Part shown: positions 9,317 to 18,024 of the stretch, piece after piece | Layout: each line of letters starts with the position of its first letter | Numbering within the stretch: position 1 is the first letter of the stretch | Assembly: GCF_030539555.1 (NCBI RefSeq) | Contig: NZ_JAUNXX010000003.1 | Location: 1-60,688 of the forward strand | DNA: 60,688 nucleotides | Direction: 5' to 3' | Source: Methanobrevibacter sp. | Lineage (GTDB): Archaea; Methanobacteriota; Methanobacteria; Methanobacteriales; Methanobacteriaceae | The notes under the pieces: generated by a model | The model's database searches: none | Seen by the model: the letters and a program-made list of their open reading frames with translations, nothing else | Told to the model about the DNA's origin: nothing | Position numbers and translations under genes: made by a program

Positions 9317-10297
9317 ATGAAATGGAAAATAGGCCATGTAAAAATTGACAATCAGGTTGTTTTAGCACCAATGGCCGGAATATGTGATTCTGCTTTTAGA
9401 AGAATTGCCAAATCAATGGGTTGTGGTCTTATTGAAACGGAAATGGTTTCATCAAAATCTCTAATGTATGGCAACTGGAAAACAAAAGAGATGTTATACA
9501 TGACCGAAGAGGAAAGACCGATTTCCCAGCAAATATTTGGAGCAGATCCCGAATCATTTGAAATTGCGGCGGAATATATCTCAAAGACAATGAAACCCGA
9601 CATCATTGACATCAACATGGGATGTCCTGTAACCAAAGTCGCAGTTAAAAGCAATGCAGGAAGTGCTCTTTTAAAAAACATTGATAAAATCGATGAAATA
9701 GTAAGAACAGTTGTAGATGCTGCAAATATACCAGTGACAGTTAAGATAAGAAGCGGATGGGATAAAAAAAGTATAAATGCCCTTGAAGTTGCAGGAGTTA
9801 TTGAAGATGCCGGAGCATCAGCCATTACCGTTCATCCACGCACAAGAGAAGACCGATACGACATTCCAGCAGATTGGTCATTAATACATGATGTAAAAGA
9901 CCATGTATCCATACCTGTCATTGGAAATGGAGATATTTGGTCATGTTATGATGGAAAAAAGATGATTGATGAAACGGGTTGTGATGCAATTATGCTTGGA
10001 AGAGCTGTTCGTGGAAATCCATGGTTAATCAAGCAATGTATTGATTATTTAGATAGTGGAATTGAACCGCAAAAAGTAACTCTTGATGAAAAAATAGCAA
10101 TGATAAAAAGGCATGTTGAACTACTTTCTGAAAAATTGCCCGAAAAAGTGGCAGTGCATAAAATGAGAACACATGCAGCATATTATCTTAAGAATTCATA
10201 TAGAAGTGTAGAAATTAAGCCAAAATTATTTAAAATTCACACAAAAGAGGAGTTATATGAATTGCTTGAAGATTACAAGAAATCCGTTGCTCGTTAA
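9317..10297 (+). CDS. dus: tRNA-dihydrouridine synthase (nifR3/Dus family)
   Basis: A 326-residue FMN-dependent TIM-barrel enzyme that reduces uridine to dihydrouridine in the tRNA D-loop. VVLAPMAGICDSAFRRIA is the N-terminal FMN-binding strand, DINMGCPVTKV carries the catalytic Cys (C103), and VTVKIRSGWD, ITVHPRTRE and IPVIGNGDIW follow in family order. The ATG at 9317 is preceded by GTGAT at four-base spacing; the in-frame GTG at 9308 is part of that SD. It follows the acyltransferase terminator closely and is convergent with the DUF2115 gene. Confidence 0.93.
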   Translation: MKWKIGHVKIDNQVVLAPMAGICDSAFRRIAKSMGCGLIETEMVSSKSLMYGNWKTKEMLYMTEEERPISQQIFGADPESFEIAAEYISKTMKPDIIDINMGCPVTKVAVKSNAGSALLKNIDKIDEIVRTVVDAANIPVTVKIRSGWDKKSINALEVAGVIEDAGASAITVHPRTREDRYDIPADWSLIHDVKDHVSIPVIGNGDIWSCYDGKKMIDETGCDAIMLGRAVRGNPWLIKQCIDYLDSGIEPQKVTLDEKIAMIKRHVELLSEKLPEKVAVHKMRTHAAYYLKNSYRSVEIKPKLFKIHTKEELYELLEDYKKSVAR

Positions 10298-10315
10298 CCA
10301 TCTCATTTAAGCATG

Positions 10316-10867
10316 TTAAATGTTAGGATTTTGTTTAGCAATGCAATAATGACAAGTTGCATTGACATTATCCATATGCTTTTCCTTAACTGGACAGAAA
10401 TATTCACCATTAATTTCTTCAACTTTCAAGTTTCCAGGAAATTCGCTTCCAACATGATGTATTGGCTCTTCTGTGATATACGTTACATACAATGAAATGA
10501 CAGCATAAACTAATGGGAATTTATCTCCTTCAAAACCCGGCAATGCCTCTTTTTCAAACATTCTCTCAAGAATAGGGAATGTTTCATCAAAGGAATCCTT
10601 ATCAATATTTGAATCATCATAATCCTTTAAAGCGATGAGTTCATTTATGCGCAATATGAAATTTTTAATATAAATTTCCAGGAAGTGTTCACGATACTCT
10701 TCATCGAGATATTCACCTTCTTTTCTCATGCGTTCAGAAAGCTCCATTAAGTCATATACACTAATTGTATGTGCATATTTTTTAAGTATTCCCATCAATT
10801 CGCTTTTTTTAATAGAATTTTTTGAGGATAATTCCTTTAATTCTATTAGAATATCTTTAGATTCCAT
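10316..10867 (-). CDS. DUF2115 / UPF0305 family protein
   Basis: A 183-residue soluble, mostly helical protein matching the methanogen-restricted DUF2115 (UPF0305) family in length and C-terminal signature: YFCPVKEKHMDNVNATCHYC, with Cys residues that could bind a metal. Family function is unknown. It is monocistronic and ends 18 bases from the convergent dus stop. My family assignment is from recall of that Cys/His-rich C-terminal motif, so it is probable rather than certain. Confidence 0.7.
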   Translation of the reverse strand: MESKDILIELKELSSKNSIKKSELMGILKKYAHTISVYDLMELSERMRKEGEYLDEEYREHFLEIYIKNFILRINELIALKDYDDSNIDKDSFDETFPILERMFEKEALPGFEGDKFPLVYAVISLYVTYITEEPIHHVGSEFPGNLKVEEINGEYFCPVKEKHMDNVNATCHYCIAKQNPNI

Positions 10868-10976
10868 AGTAGTATATTATTTTTATGAATTAAAAATATT
10901 TTTTTGTTTAATATGTTAGGGAAGTAAACTTAATTAATGTAAAAATTAGTAAAATAAGAAAATAATTAATATTCAT

Positions 10977-11261
10977 GGCCCGTTAAGAGTAACCCACCTT
11001 CTGTTTAACAGCATTCATCTTAGCGTGCTACCTTGCCTCATACAGATTGTCATCGGCACCTTTGCTCTTGCATCCTATGGAATGGCCGTTTCACCGTTCC
11101 TTTTAATGTCCTCAATTTAATATCATCGTCAACCATTAAAAGACGTGTCGTTTCTGCTCCAGAGTCATACTTCTCAGTATACGTTTTTCAACGCCATAGT
11201 TCTGTGTGATGGGCGGAGTTTCCTTAGTTTAAAATAAACCAGCAGCTGTCTTTAACTTGCC
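10977..11261 (-). ncRNA. rnpB: RNase P RNA (archaeal type)
   Basis: On the minus strand the conserved blocks appear in order: GGAAACUCCGCCC (CR-I) near the 5' end, GGUGAAACGGCC in the middle, a purine-rich GCAAGGUAGC segment, and ACAGAAGGUGGGUUAC (CR-V) near the 3' end. The termini pair as helix P1: GGC..GUUAAAG at 11261-11250 with CUUAAC..GCC at 10987-10977. Length is about 285 nt, as expected. It lies 19 bases downstream of the initiator tRNA on the same strand, so the two are probably one transcript. The ends are estimated from the P1 helix. Confidence 0.92.
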
Positions 11262-11280
11262 AAAAAATATTAATTAAAAG

Positions 11281-11355
<75 letters not shown>

Positions 11356-11458
11356 ATACGAACAAAAATAGTATAAAACTATAATATAATTTTAATAAAG
11401 ATAATATATAAACCTTTCTATATTTATAGAAAAAATTGAAAAAATTAAGAAAATAAAA

Positions 11459-11974
11459 TTAATTATTTTCCAAAGATTCAATTCTTTTATCTAAATCATC
11501 CAATTTCTCTTCAGTGACTTTTTGGAATTCTTCAGAAGATTTTTTAAATTCATCAAAAGATTTCTCCAAACTATCAACATGACTTGTGGTTTCGCTGAAT
11601 TTAGATTCCAATTCATCTAAATCATTGGTTGTAGCTAAAGACCAGTCTTTAATTAGTTGATCGCTTTTTTCATCTAAAAACGCATCAATTTTGTGAGAAA
11701 ATGCATCAGTATTTAAACCTGACATGTCTATATCACTTAATTTAACTTTAATCCTTTTACTCATTGAGCCAGACTCTTCTTCAGCCTGTTCTTCTTTAGT
11801 CAAATCATAATCTGAATTTTTACCCAATAGCTCATCCATATGAGCATCAGCAGTTTTTGGAACGTAACTACGTAATTTTTGAGCTGTTTCAGGGCTGTTA
11901 AGTAAATAATAATAAATTAAAATTATAATAGCAATAATCAATATTATTATTGCAAAAGCTTCAATAGCTTCCAT
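11459..11974 (-). CDS. Membrane-anchored coiled-coil protein, function unknown
   Basis: A 171-residue protein. Residues 6-26 are a very hydrophobic Ile-rich helix, and the rest is acidic and helical, ending in a heptad-rich coiled coil (about 115-170, with Leu/Phe spacing as in HVDSLEKSFDEFKKS). I do not recognise the family. It starts eight bases downstream of another single-helix coiled-coil protein on the same strand, so the two are probably co-expressed and may pair through their coiled coils. The topology, helix at the N-terminus and coiled coil in the cytoplasm, is inferred. Confidence 0.7.
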   Translation of the reverse strand: MEAIEAFAIIILIIAIIILIYYYLLNSPETAQKLRSYVPKTADAHMDELLGKNSDYDLTKEEQAEEESGSMSKRIKVKLSDIDMSGLNTDAFSHKIDAFLDEKSDQLIKDWSLATTNDLDELESKFSETTSHVDSLEKSFDEFKKSSEEFQKVTEEKLDDLDKRIESLENN

Positions 11975-11982
11975 ATTATCCC

Positions 11983-12390
11983 CTATTTATTCATTTTATT
12001 AAGTTTAGCTTCTTTAGCCTCAATTTCTTTGAGCATTTTTTCTAATTTCTTTTGCTCGGTTTGAGCTTCCAATCTTGCCAATCTTTCATTAATTTCAGTG
12101 TGCAAATAACCAACTTCACTTCTGACATCAGTAGTGGACTGTCTTATTGCAGAAAGACTATCTTGTTTGTCTTGTGGCAATGGAATCGGATTATCCATTA
12201 ATCTTTTGGATTCAATATCTTTCTCAACCATAGACATTTTTTTAAGTTCAATTTCTTTTTCAAGCATTAAAATTGAATTTTTAGATTGTGCAACTTTTCT
12301 CCATTGGAATACAATAATTAAAAGCACAATTGCTACAATAATCAAAACAATTAATAAGAACATTTGATCAGGAATTGTAGGGACATCCAT
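11983..12390 (-). CDS. Membrane-anchored coiled-coil protein, function unknown
   Basis: A 135-residue protein behind a strong GGAGGTAATAAT SD. Residues 11-28 are a transmembrane helix followed by a basic QWRKVAQ stop-transfer segment. The remainder is highly charged and helical with Leu heptads (KNSILMLEKEIELKK; ERLARLEAQTEQKKLEKM). No enzymatic motif is visible. It is the first gene of a two-gene unit with the protein at 11459-11974, and divergent from methionine aminopeptidase. Confidence 0.7.
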   Translation of the reverse strand: MDVPTIPDQMFLLIVLIIVAIVLLIIVFQWRKVAQSKNSILMLEKEIELKKMSMVEKDIESKRLMDNPIPLPQDKQDSLSAIRQSTTDVRSEVGYLHTEINERLARLEAQTEQKKLEKMLKEIEAKEAKLNKMNK

Positions 12391-12491
12391 ATTATTACCT
12401 CCGATTAAATTTATACAATATAATGAATATAAAATATTATATAAACTTTATCAATTATAAAATTAATTATTAATACAGAAGGTAAATATCT

Positions 12492-13409
12492 ATGATGGAA
12501 TCTTATATAAAAGCTGGAAAAATTGTTTCAGATATTCGCAGTGAAGCTTCAAAAATGATTAAAGATGGAACTTTAGTCATTGACCTAGTGGAATATGTAG
12601 AAAGTGAAATTTTAAAAACTGGAGCAGAAATTGCTTTTCCATGTAATGTATCAATAAATGAATTTGCGGCACATTATACTTCTCCGGCAAATGATGAAAC
12701 TTTAATCAATGCGGGAGATATGGTAAAATTGGATTTAGGTGCAATGGTTAATGGGTATATTGCTGATTCTGCAGTAACTATAATCGCTGAAGGAAACATT
12801 GATGAAAATTACTCCCAAGACGAGATTAATTTACATGAAGAAATTGTCGAAGCGTCCGCTGCAGGTCTGGAAGCTGCAATATCCACCGTTAGAGCGGGTG
12901 TTGAAGTGGCAAAAATTGGAGCTGCAGTGCATGAAGCCATATCAGAATACAATCTAAACCCTATTTTTAATTTAGCCGGGCACAGTTTAGAGCAAAATAA
13001 TTTACATGCTGGAATTTCAATACCAAATTATGATAATCATGACGGATATGTTCTAGAAGAAGGTCAAGCAATCGCAATTGAACCATTTGCAACAAATGGA
13101 GAGGGCATTGTAAATGATGCACCTGGCCATTACATCTTCTCGTATATGGCAAATAAGCCCTTCAGAATGAAAAGTACACAAAAAGTGTTAAAATACATCC
13201 AAAACAATAATCAGCATGTTCCATTTTCAGGAAGATGGATAACAGATAAATTTGGTGAAAGACGTGGAAATACTGCTTTAAAACAATTATCCGATGCCAT
13301 GGCAATTTATCCATATTCCCCACTTAGAGAAAAGAAAGGTTGTTTTGTAAGTCAAAAAGAACATACTGTAGTTGTTGAAAAAGAAGGTTGTATTGTTACA
13401 ACAATTTAG
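12492..13409 (+). CDS. map: Methionine aminopeptidase, type II
   Basis: A 305-residue metalloprotease that removes the initiator Met from nascent proteins. The pita-bread fold ligands and motifs are visible in order: AAHYTSP with the substrate-binding His, LDLGAMVNGYIADSAVT with metal-binding Asp residues, AGHSLEQ, AIEPFATNGEG with a metal-binding Glu, and HTVVVEKEG near the C-terminus. The helical insertion that defines type II enzymes (about 195-260) is present. Two tandem ATGs exist (12492 and 12495); GAAGG upstream suits either. A hairpin terminator follows directly. Confidence 0.95.
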   Translation: MMESYIKAGKIVSDIRSEASKMIKDGTLVIDLVEYVESEILKTGAEIAFPCNVSINEFAAHYTSPANDETLINAGDMVKLDLGAMVNGYIADSAVTIIAEGNIDENYSQDEINLHEEIVEASAAGLEAAISTVRAGVEVAKIGAAVHEAISEYNLNPIFNLAGHSLEQNNLHAGISIPNYDNHDGYVLEEGQAIAIEPFATNGEGIVNDAPGHYIFSYMANKPFRMKSTQKVLKYIQNNNQHVPFSGRWITDKFGERRGNTALKQLSDAMAIYPYSPLREKKGCFVSQKEHTVVVEKEGCIVTTI

Positions 13410-13440
13410 AAGAGAGCATATCCTCTTCAAACTATTTTTT
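13409..13440 (+). terminator. Hairpin plus T-run after map
   Basis: GAAGAG at 13409-13414 pairs with CTCTTC at 13423-13428 over an eight-base loop, followed by a run of T. The stem begins at the last base of the stop codon. Confidence 0.65.
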
Positions 13441-13481
13441 TATAATTTAAAATAAGAATTTTTGTTGATTTTTAAAATAAT

Positions 13482-13504
13482 AAAAGAAAAAAAAGAAAAG
13501 AAGG
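13482..13504 (-). terminator. Pyrimidine-rich terminator of the frh operon
   Basis: On the minus strand, T-rich sequence broken by single C residues begins just after the frhB stop codon, the usual archaeal terminator form. It faces the map terminator. Confidence 0.5.
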
Positions 13505-13505
13505 A

Positions 13506-14357
13506 TTAGTATTCCACAGGAAGTGGTAATCCCATTTTAGCCCTTCTTTCTCTTTCTTTACCGTTTTTGTCTTTTTTACCTTTAGCTAATTTTTCAAGTA
13601 AAGGAAGACCAGGTTTTACTTCGTCCATTGGTTTTGTTTCAATTAAACCAGCAGCGACAGCACCTTTGAATATGTTTGCACCGTCATCAGTTCTGGTCAA
13701 TACAGTAGACCAACCGTCAGGAGATCCAACTGAACCAGTTGATACATCAGACCATTCAGCAACATAATCCATACATATGTTACATCCTGCTTGTTCGTAT
13801 CCGTGTGTTTCTTTAATGGCTAAACCAGAGTCTTCTCCATCTTTGGTTAACCAGAATTTTCCTTTACCAATGTCCATTTTGCTTGCATCTTGTAAGCTGT
13901 CAAATCCTAATTTTGCAGTTGCAAATGTGTCAAGAGAAGCCATAGGGAAGTTTTCCATACAGTAGATACCGACAATTAATTTGATTTTGTCAGCGACAAA
14001 TCTAGTGAATGGGTAAGCTTGTGCTTTTCTTAAACCTTGGGTTTGACATGGAGTTGCTACTACACCAACTTTTTCTAATCCATATTGACGTGTTGCTTCT
14101 TTTACTGCGGATAAAGTTGGGGACATTGAATATTTGGTTCCTGCTGCAGCGATAACTTCATCTGCGGAAGTTACTACAGTAGGAATAGGTCTCCAATCAT
14201 CGTCAGGAGTTCCAGCTACTACTGCACCTTCAATAATTCCTTCATCGAGTGCGTAACAGAGTAATGCTGAAACAATTCCTCCGTCTTGTGATACATCTAG
14301 AATTTTTTTCTCAGTAGATCTTGCAGAGAGTGCTTCTTTATAAGTACCTAATGGCAT
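13506..14357 (-). CDS. frhB: F420-reducing hydrogenase beta subunit (FrhB)
   Basis: A 283-residue iron-sulfur flavoprotein that passes electrons from the FrhG clusters through FAD to coenzyme F420. The N-terminal [10 protein letters not shown] and [11 protein letters not shown], the [17 protein letters not shown] segment and [16 protein letters not shown] near the middle follow the FrhB/FdhB pattern, with Cys residues for a [4Fe-4S] cluster. The ATG at 14357 sits seven bases after AGGAGG; the in-frame TTG at 14363 would be too close to it. It is the last gene of frhADGB and is followed by a T-rich terminator. Confidence 0.95.
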   Translation of the reverse strand: MPLGTYKEALSARSTEKKILDVSQDGGIVSALLCYALDEGIIEGAVVAGTPDDDWRPIPTVVTSADEVIAAAGTKYSMSPTLSAVKEATRQYGLEKVGVVATPCQTQGLRKAQAYPFTRFVADKIKLIVGIYCMENFPMASLDTFATAKLGFDSLQDASKMDIGKGKFWLTKDGEDSGLAIKETHGYEQAGCNICMDYVAEWSDVSTGSVGSPDGWSTVLTRTDDGANIFKGAVAAGLIETKPMDEVKPGLPLLEKLAKGKKDKNGKERERRAKMGLPLPVEY

Positions 14358-14368
14358 ATTCAATCCTC

Positions 14369-15211
14369 CTAAAGTCCTGTTTCCTTTTTAATTCTTTCTA
14401 CAGGTAACCATGCTCTTGGACACATTGTGTAACAATTTCCACATTTAATACATCTGTCTCTGTCACAACTAGGTCTACCTTCAGAAAAGCCCATAGCTCT
14501 TGTTGGACAAGCTAGAGCGCAAGTTCCACATCCAGAACATAATCCGTTACGGATAATGTTAGTTAATACGTCACAACCACAACCTTTTTCACATGCAGCT
14601 TTATCTAAAGCAGGTTGTAAGTATGCCATGTCTCCTTCACATAATGCAACTACAGCTTTTGCAATCATTTCAGGAGCTACAGGACAACCTGGAAGTGCTA
14701 AATCTACTTTAACTAATGAACTGATAGGTAAGAAAGATTCGTGTTTAGGTTGTGCTTGTTGACCACCACGAGCGAAAGTGGTGAAACAACCAGTCATTGC
14801 ACAGGAACCGAATGCACAAATTAAACCAGATTTTTTTCTTGCTTCTAAAAGTTCGTGTACACTGTGTTCATCTTGTAAACATACAGAACCTTCAATTAAA
14901 CATAAGTCCATTTCAGGCATTTCTTCAGCATAAGTACCGTGAATCCATTTGTCTACTAAAGTTTGTCCGTATACAATGTCAATCATGTCAGTTAAAACAG
15001 TGGATAATATGTCATAGTTTTCAGTTAAAGACATTGCATCACCGGTACAACCACTTAAGTGTATGTAACCAATACGTGGTTTGGATGAAGCAGCTTTAGG
15101 TTCTTCTGGTGCTTTTGTTTCAACAGGAGCAGCAGCTTCAACTTTTTCCTCTACTTTTGGTTCTTCTGCTTTTTCAGATCCACCAAAAGCTTTTTTCAAT
15201 TTATCAAACAT
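14369..15211 (-). CDS. frhG: F420-reducing hydrogenase gamma subunit (FrhG)
   Basis: The 280-residue small subunit of the [NiFe] hydrogenase. After an Ala/Glu/Pro-rich lead of about 45 residues, the core begins at [15 protein letters not shown], with the proximal-cluster Cys residues there and in [10 protein letters not shown] and [10 protein letters not shown]. The C-terminus carries two ferredoxin-type [4Fe-4S] motifs, [12 protein letters not shown] and [12 protein letters not shown], completing the electron path to FrhB. Its ATG shares one base with the frhD stop codon (TAATG), implying translational coupling. The charged N-terminal lead looks like a flexible linker. Confidence 0.95.
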   Translation of the reverse strand: MFDKLKKAFGGSEKAEEPKVEEKVEAAAPVETKAPEEPKAASSKPRIGYIHLSGCTGDAMSLTENYDILSTVLTDMIDIVYGQTLVDKWIHGTYAEEMPEMDLCLIEGSVCLQDEHSVHELLEARKKSGLICAFGSCAMTGCFTTFARGGQQAQPKHESFLPISSLVKVDLALPGCPVAPEMIAKAVVALCEGDMAYLQPALDKAACEKGCGCDVLTNIIRNGLCSGCGTCALACPTRAMGFSEGRPSCDRDRCIKCGNCYTMCPRAWLPVERIKKETGL

Positions 15212-15780
15212 TATTTTACCCCGATTTCTTTTAAAATAATATCTATAGTTTCTGGAATAGCCTTTTCAACAGGTTCTGTTAAACCCATATCAATATCCGG
15301 AGTTGGTATTTCAGCAGGTTTACAACCAACAATTACAACTTCACATTTTTTGGAAATTTCACGAAGAGGATCCTCAACAGTCATACCATGAGGATTATCG
15401 TATTTTCCTTGTTGCATAACATTAGGATCAAAAATATCCACAGTTCCAGGTTCATCATTAAATTCAACTACATCCACAACGATGAGTTTTTTCCAATTAT
15501 AATCAGTATATAACGGGAAAAAGTTAGTTGGAGCTGCAGTTCCACCATCAATAAATTGAACACCTTTAGGTAATGTTATGCCTTTAACTTTTTCTTCAAT
15601 GTCTTTTAAAATATCCTTATCAAACTCATTTTCAACAAAGTCAGTAATTGCCGGATCATAATAGTCTTTTTCATCATTAAAAATTTTTTGTAAAATATTA
15701 ATGACTACTGGACCGTATCCATCATCTTTAAATAATACATTCCCGCATCCAATTACGATAATATCCGAATCATAAGGCAT
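15211..15780 (-). CDS. frhD: F420-reducing hydrogenase maturation protease (FrhD)
   Basis: A 189-residue aspartic-type endopeptidase of the HycI/HyaD family. It cleaves the C-terminal extension of FrhA after nickel insertion. The family signature [18 protein letters not shown] is at the N-terminus with the metal-sensing acidic residue, and [14 protein letters not shown] follows. The ATG at 15780 is preceded by GGAGGATTTATTA; an upstream in-frame start would lie before that SD. It sits between frhA and frhG as in other methanogens with frhADGB order. Confidence 0.93.
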   Translation of the reverse strand: MPYDSDIIVIGCGNVLFKDDGYGPVVINILQKIFNDEKDYYDPAITDFVENEFDKDILKDIEEKVKGITLPKGVQFIDGGTAAPTNFFPLYTDYNWKKLIVVDVVEFNDEPGTVDIFDPNVMQQGKYDNPHGMTVEDPLREISKKCEVVIVGCKPAEIPTPDIDMGLTEPVEKAIPETIDIILKEIGVK

Positions 15781-15799
15781 TAATAAATCCTCCAAATAC

Positions 15800-17014
15800 T
15801 TAGATTCTCACCATTTCGTTTTTAAGAATGGATTTATCTTCATCGTCAACTACCATTACATGAGTAGCACAGGATAAACATGGATCGTAAGCTCTGATTA
15901 CATGTGGACCTAACTCATGATGGAATCCTTCAGTTGCAGGACCCATAGTTGGAATATTCCAAGTAGTTGGTACAATTGCAGAGTAGAATTGGGTTTTACC
16001 TTCTTTGACTTGAGCCATGTGTACGTCAGTTCCTCTAGGACCTTCAATAACACCAAATCCAAGTTCACCAGTTCCTCTTTTATCGTATGATACATTCGCA
16101 GGTGCTGCAGGATCAATTGCATCTAATGCTTCAATACAAGCTTCATAGTTTTTAATCATTTCGTCAGCACGTGCAACGTGTTGAGCAACTACACCTTTAT
16201 CTTTAAATCCTGCAAATTTTTCCATTCTTGCTCTTGGACCAGTTTCAACATTAGTTCCTTCCCATAAAGGAATTACAGAACATGCTTTTTTACCAATGTC
16301 TGGGTCATCATACCATGCTTCAGGTAATACTTCTGAGAATTTGTCCATATCGAAATCGTTGGTACCGTAAGTTGCATCGGTAGCCATTAATGGTTGGTTA
16401 ACTACACCTAAATCTTTAGGTAACCCAGCTTCAAGTACACAGTTTTTGATAAATTCAACGTGTGCTTCGAGTTTTGGTTTGAATGCAGTCATTCTTTCGA
16501 TTAATCTTTCTTTGGTGAATGGTGTAATGTTTCTTGCCATTCCACCTACTCTAATATCAGATGGGTGAATACCTTCACCAGCAATCATATCTACAACATA
16601 TTGAACAGTTTTTCTTACTTCACTTACACTGTTAACTGCATCTACGAATTTGTCCTCAGGGACAACGTCAGGTGCAACTAAGAAGTGGTGAATTGCTGCA
16701 CTGTTAATACCATGTGCTGCAGCGACAGCTTTTCTTAACAATTTAGCTGTTTTAGGAATTTCGATTCCTAATGCCATGTCCATTGCTTCAGCTGAAGCTA
16801 AGGTATGTGGAATTGGACATACTCCACAAATTCTTTGACATAAAACAGGAGCGGTTTCAGGAGCTTTGTTAAGAACCATCTTTTCTAAACCCCTAACAGG
16901 AGTTATACTTAAATACATCCCTTTTGTAACTATCCCTTCATCATCAACTTCCATGACGAGTTCGGCATGGCCTTCTTGACGAGTTGTAGGGGATATAACT
17001 ACTCTATCTTTCAA
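15800..17014 (-). CDS. frhA: F420-reducing hydrogenase alpha subunit (FrhA)
   Basis: The 404-residue large subunit carrying the [NiFe] site. RICGVC (C63, C66) and DPCLSC (C379, C382) are the four nickel-binding Cys. The residues after CATH (about 19, beginning VMVVDD) form the extension removed by FrhD. I chose the TTG at 17014: it lies five bases after GAGGTGA and yields [10 protein letters not shown], aligning with the usual family N-terminus. The GTG at 17023 belongs to the SD itself. It is the first gene of the operon; a TATA box lies at 17071-17083. Confidence 0.95.
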   Translation of the reverse strand: MKDRVVISPTTRQEGHAELVMEVDDEGIVTKGMYLSITPVRGLEKMVLNKAPETAPVLCQRICGVCPIPHTLASAEAMDMALGIEIPKTAKLLRKAVAAAHGINSAAIHHFLVAPDVVPEDKFVDAVNSVSEVRKTVQYVVDMIAGEGIHPSDIRVGGMARNITPFTKERLIERMTAFKPKLEAHVEFIKNCVLEAGLPKDLGVVNQPLMATDATYGTNDFDMDKFSEVLPEAWYDDPDIGKKACSVIPLWEGTNVETGPRARMEKFAGFKDKGVVAQHVARADEMIKNYEACIEALDAIDPAAPANVSYDKRGTGELGFGVIEGPRGTDVHMAQVKEGKTQFYSAIVPTTWNIPTMGPATEGFHHELGPHVIRAYDPCLSCATHVMVVDDEDKSILKNEMVRI

Positions 17015-17070
17015 ATTTGTCACCTCAATTTTAAAACTTAGAAACTAACATTAATAATATTTGTTTAATT

Positions 17071-17115
17071 ATATTTATAAAGTAATACTAAAAATACAGA
17101 TAGAAATATATATAA
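17071..17115. promoter_or_regulatory. Divergent promoter region: frhA (minus) and Ser/Gly-rich exoprotein (plus)
   Basis: ACTTTATAAATAT on the minus strand (17083-17071) is a TATA box for frhA, predicting a start near 17047 and a leader of about 30 bases. AAATATATATAAG on the plus strand (17104-17115) is a TATA box for the gene at 17173. The two boxes are about 25 bases apart, so transcription complexes may compete. Confidence 0.6.
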
Positions 17116-17172
17116 GAGATAAACAACTTAATTATATTATTATCTTTAATAAAATTATTAGGAGGGATAATA

Positions 17173-17730
17173 TTGGAAAAATCAAATATAATCATTTCAA
17201 TAATTATTGTGTTATGTATTGCAGCAGCAGTAGCGGCATATGGAATAACCAATAGTAACAATCCAATTTTTTCAGATTTATCTAGTATGCCTGCTAACGA
17301 TAATCCCGGAAGTGGAACTGGAAACAATACCACATTAACTAATGGAAGTGGATCTTCTGTAGCAACCACATCTGGCAGTGACAGCAGTTCTAGCTCAGGA
17401 CCAGGATCAGATGATAGTGGAAGTTCAAGTGGCAGCTCAAGTTCAGGATCCGGATCAGGATCAGATTATAGTGGAAGTTCAAACAGTGGAAGTAGCAGCG
17501 ATTATTCCTCAGACAGTAGTAGTTCTTCATCTGATTATTCAACAGGTACTTATTTATCTCAATCTGAAGCACAAAGTATTGCAGATGGAGCAGTTCAACA
17601 AGAAGGATGTTATGCTGGTACTGTAAGTTATTCTGGTGGATACTGGTATTTCACAGTATACAATGAAAATGGAGAAGCTGTCGACAGTATTATGATTAAT
17701 GATGCAACAGGTCAGACAGGAAGAGGATAA
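17173..17730 (+). CDS. Secreted Ser/Gly-rich protein with C-terminal PepSY-like domain
   Basis: A 185-residue protein starting at TTG (17173) after a strong GGAGGGAT; no ATG is available. Residues 5-23 are a hydrophobic signal or anchor helix. Residues about 50-125 are almost entirely Ser, Gly, Asp and Tyr, a flexible linker. The last 60 residues (YLSQSEAQSIADGAVQQEG, YWYFTVYNENGEAVDSIMIN) match the PepSY fold, a small domain thought to inhibit peptidases or bind at the cell surface. Divergent from frhA. Surface location is inferred from the helix and linker. Confidence 0.7.
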   Translation: MEKSNIIISIIIVLCIAAAVAAYGITNSNNPIFSDLSSMPANDNPGSGTGNNTTLTNGSGSSVATTSGSDSSSSSGPGSDDSGSSSGSSSSGSGSGSDYSGSSNSGSSSDYSSDSSSSSSDYSTGTYLSQSEAQSIADGAVQQEGCYAGTVSYSGGYWYFTVYNENGEAVDSIMINDATGQTGRG

Positions 17731-17820
17731 GATTAAAATTTTTTAATCTTTTTTATTTTTTTAATAATAACAGATAAATATATATAATAAAAAAAATAAA
17801 TCAATTATTGTTGTACTCAA

Positions 17821-17894
17821 GGGCCCGTAGCCTAGCTGGATAGGGCGTCGGACTTCTAATCCGAAGACCCCGGGTTCAAATCCCGGCGGGTCCG
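17821..17894 (+). tRNA. tRNA-Arg (TCT)
   Basis: A 74-nt cloverleaf: acceptor GGGCCCG/CGGGTCC, anticodon arm TCGGA-CTTCTAA-TCCGA giving anticodon TCT (codon AGA), T-arm CCGGG-TTCAAAT-CCCGG, G discriminator. No intron and no encoded CCA. A TATA-like TAAATATATATAAT lies about 40 bases upstream. Confidence 0.93.
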
Positions 17895-17948
17895 TTAAAA
17901 ATTACTATTTTTTCTAAAAAAAACTAAAAACTTTAATATGATATTTTT

Positions 17949-18022
17949 GGGCTTGTAGCCTAGTCTGGAAGGGCGTAAGACTCCTAATCTTAAGATCGAG
18001 GGTTCAAATCCCTCCAAGTCCG
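17949..18022 (+). tRNA. tRNA-Arg (CCT)
   Basis: A 74-nt cloverleaf: acceptor GGGCTTG/CAAGTCC, anticodon arm TAAGA-CTCCTAA-TCTTA giving anticodon CCT (codon AGG), T-arm GAGGG-TTCAAAT-CCCTC, G discriminator. Similar to the tRNA-Arg(TCT) 55 bases upstream, so probably an old tandem duplication. The 3' end is two bases from the convergent EndoQ stop codon. Confidence 0.92.
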
Positions 18023-18024
18023 TA

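Noticed and set aside
14797-15099. 100-codon plus-strand ORF opposite frhG
   Set aside because: It overlaps a certain hydrogenase gene, lacks an SD, and its composition is that of a shadow frame.
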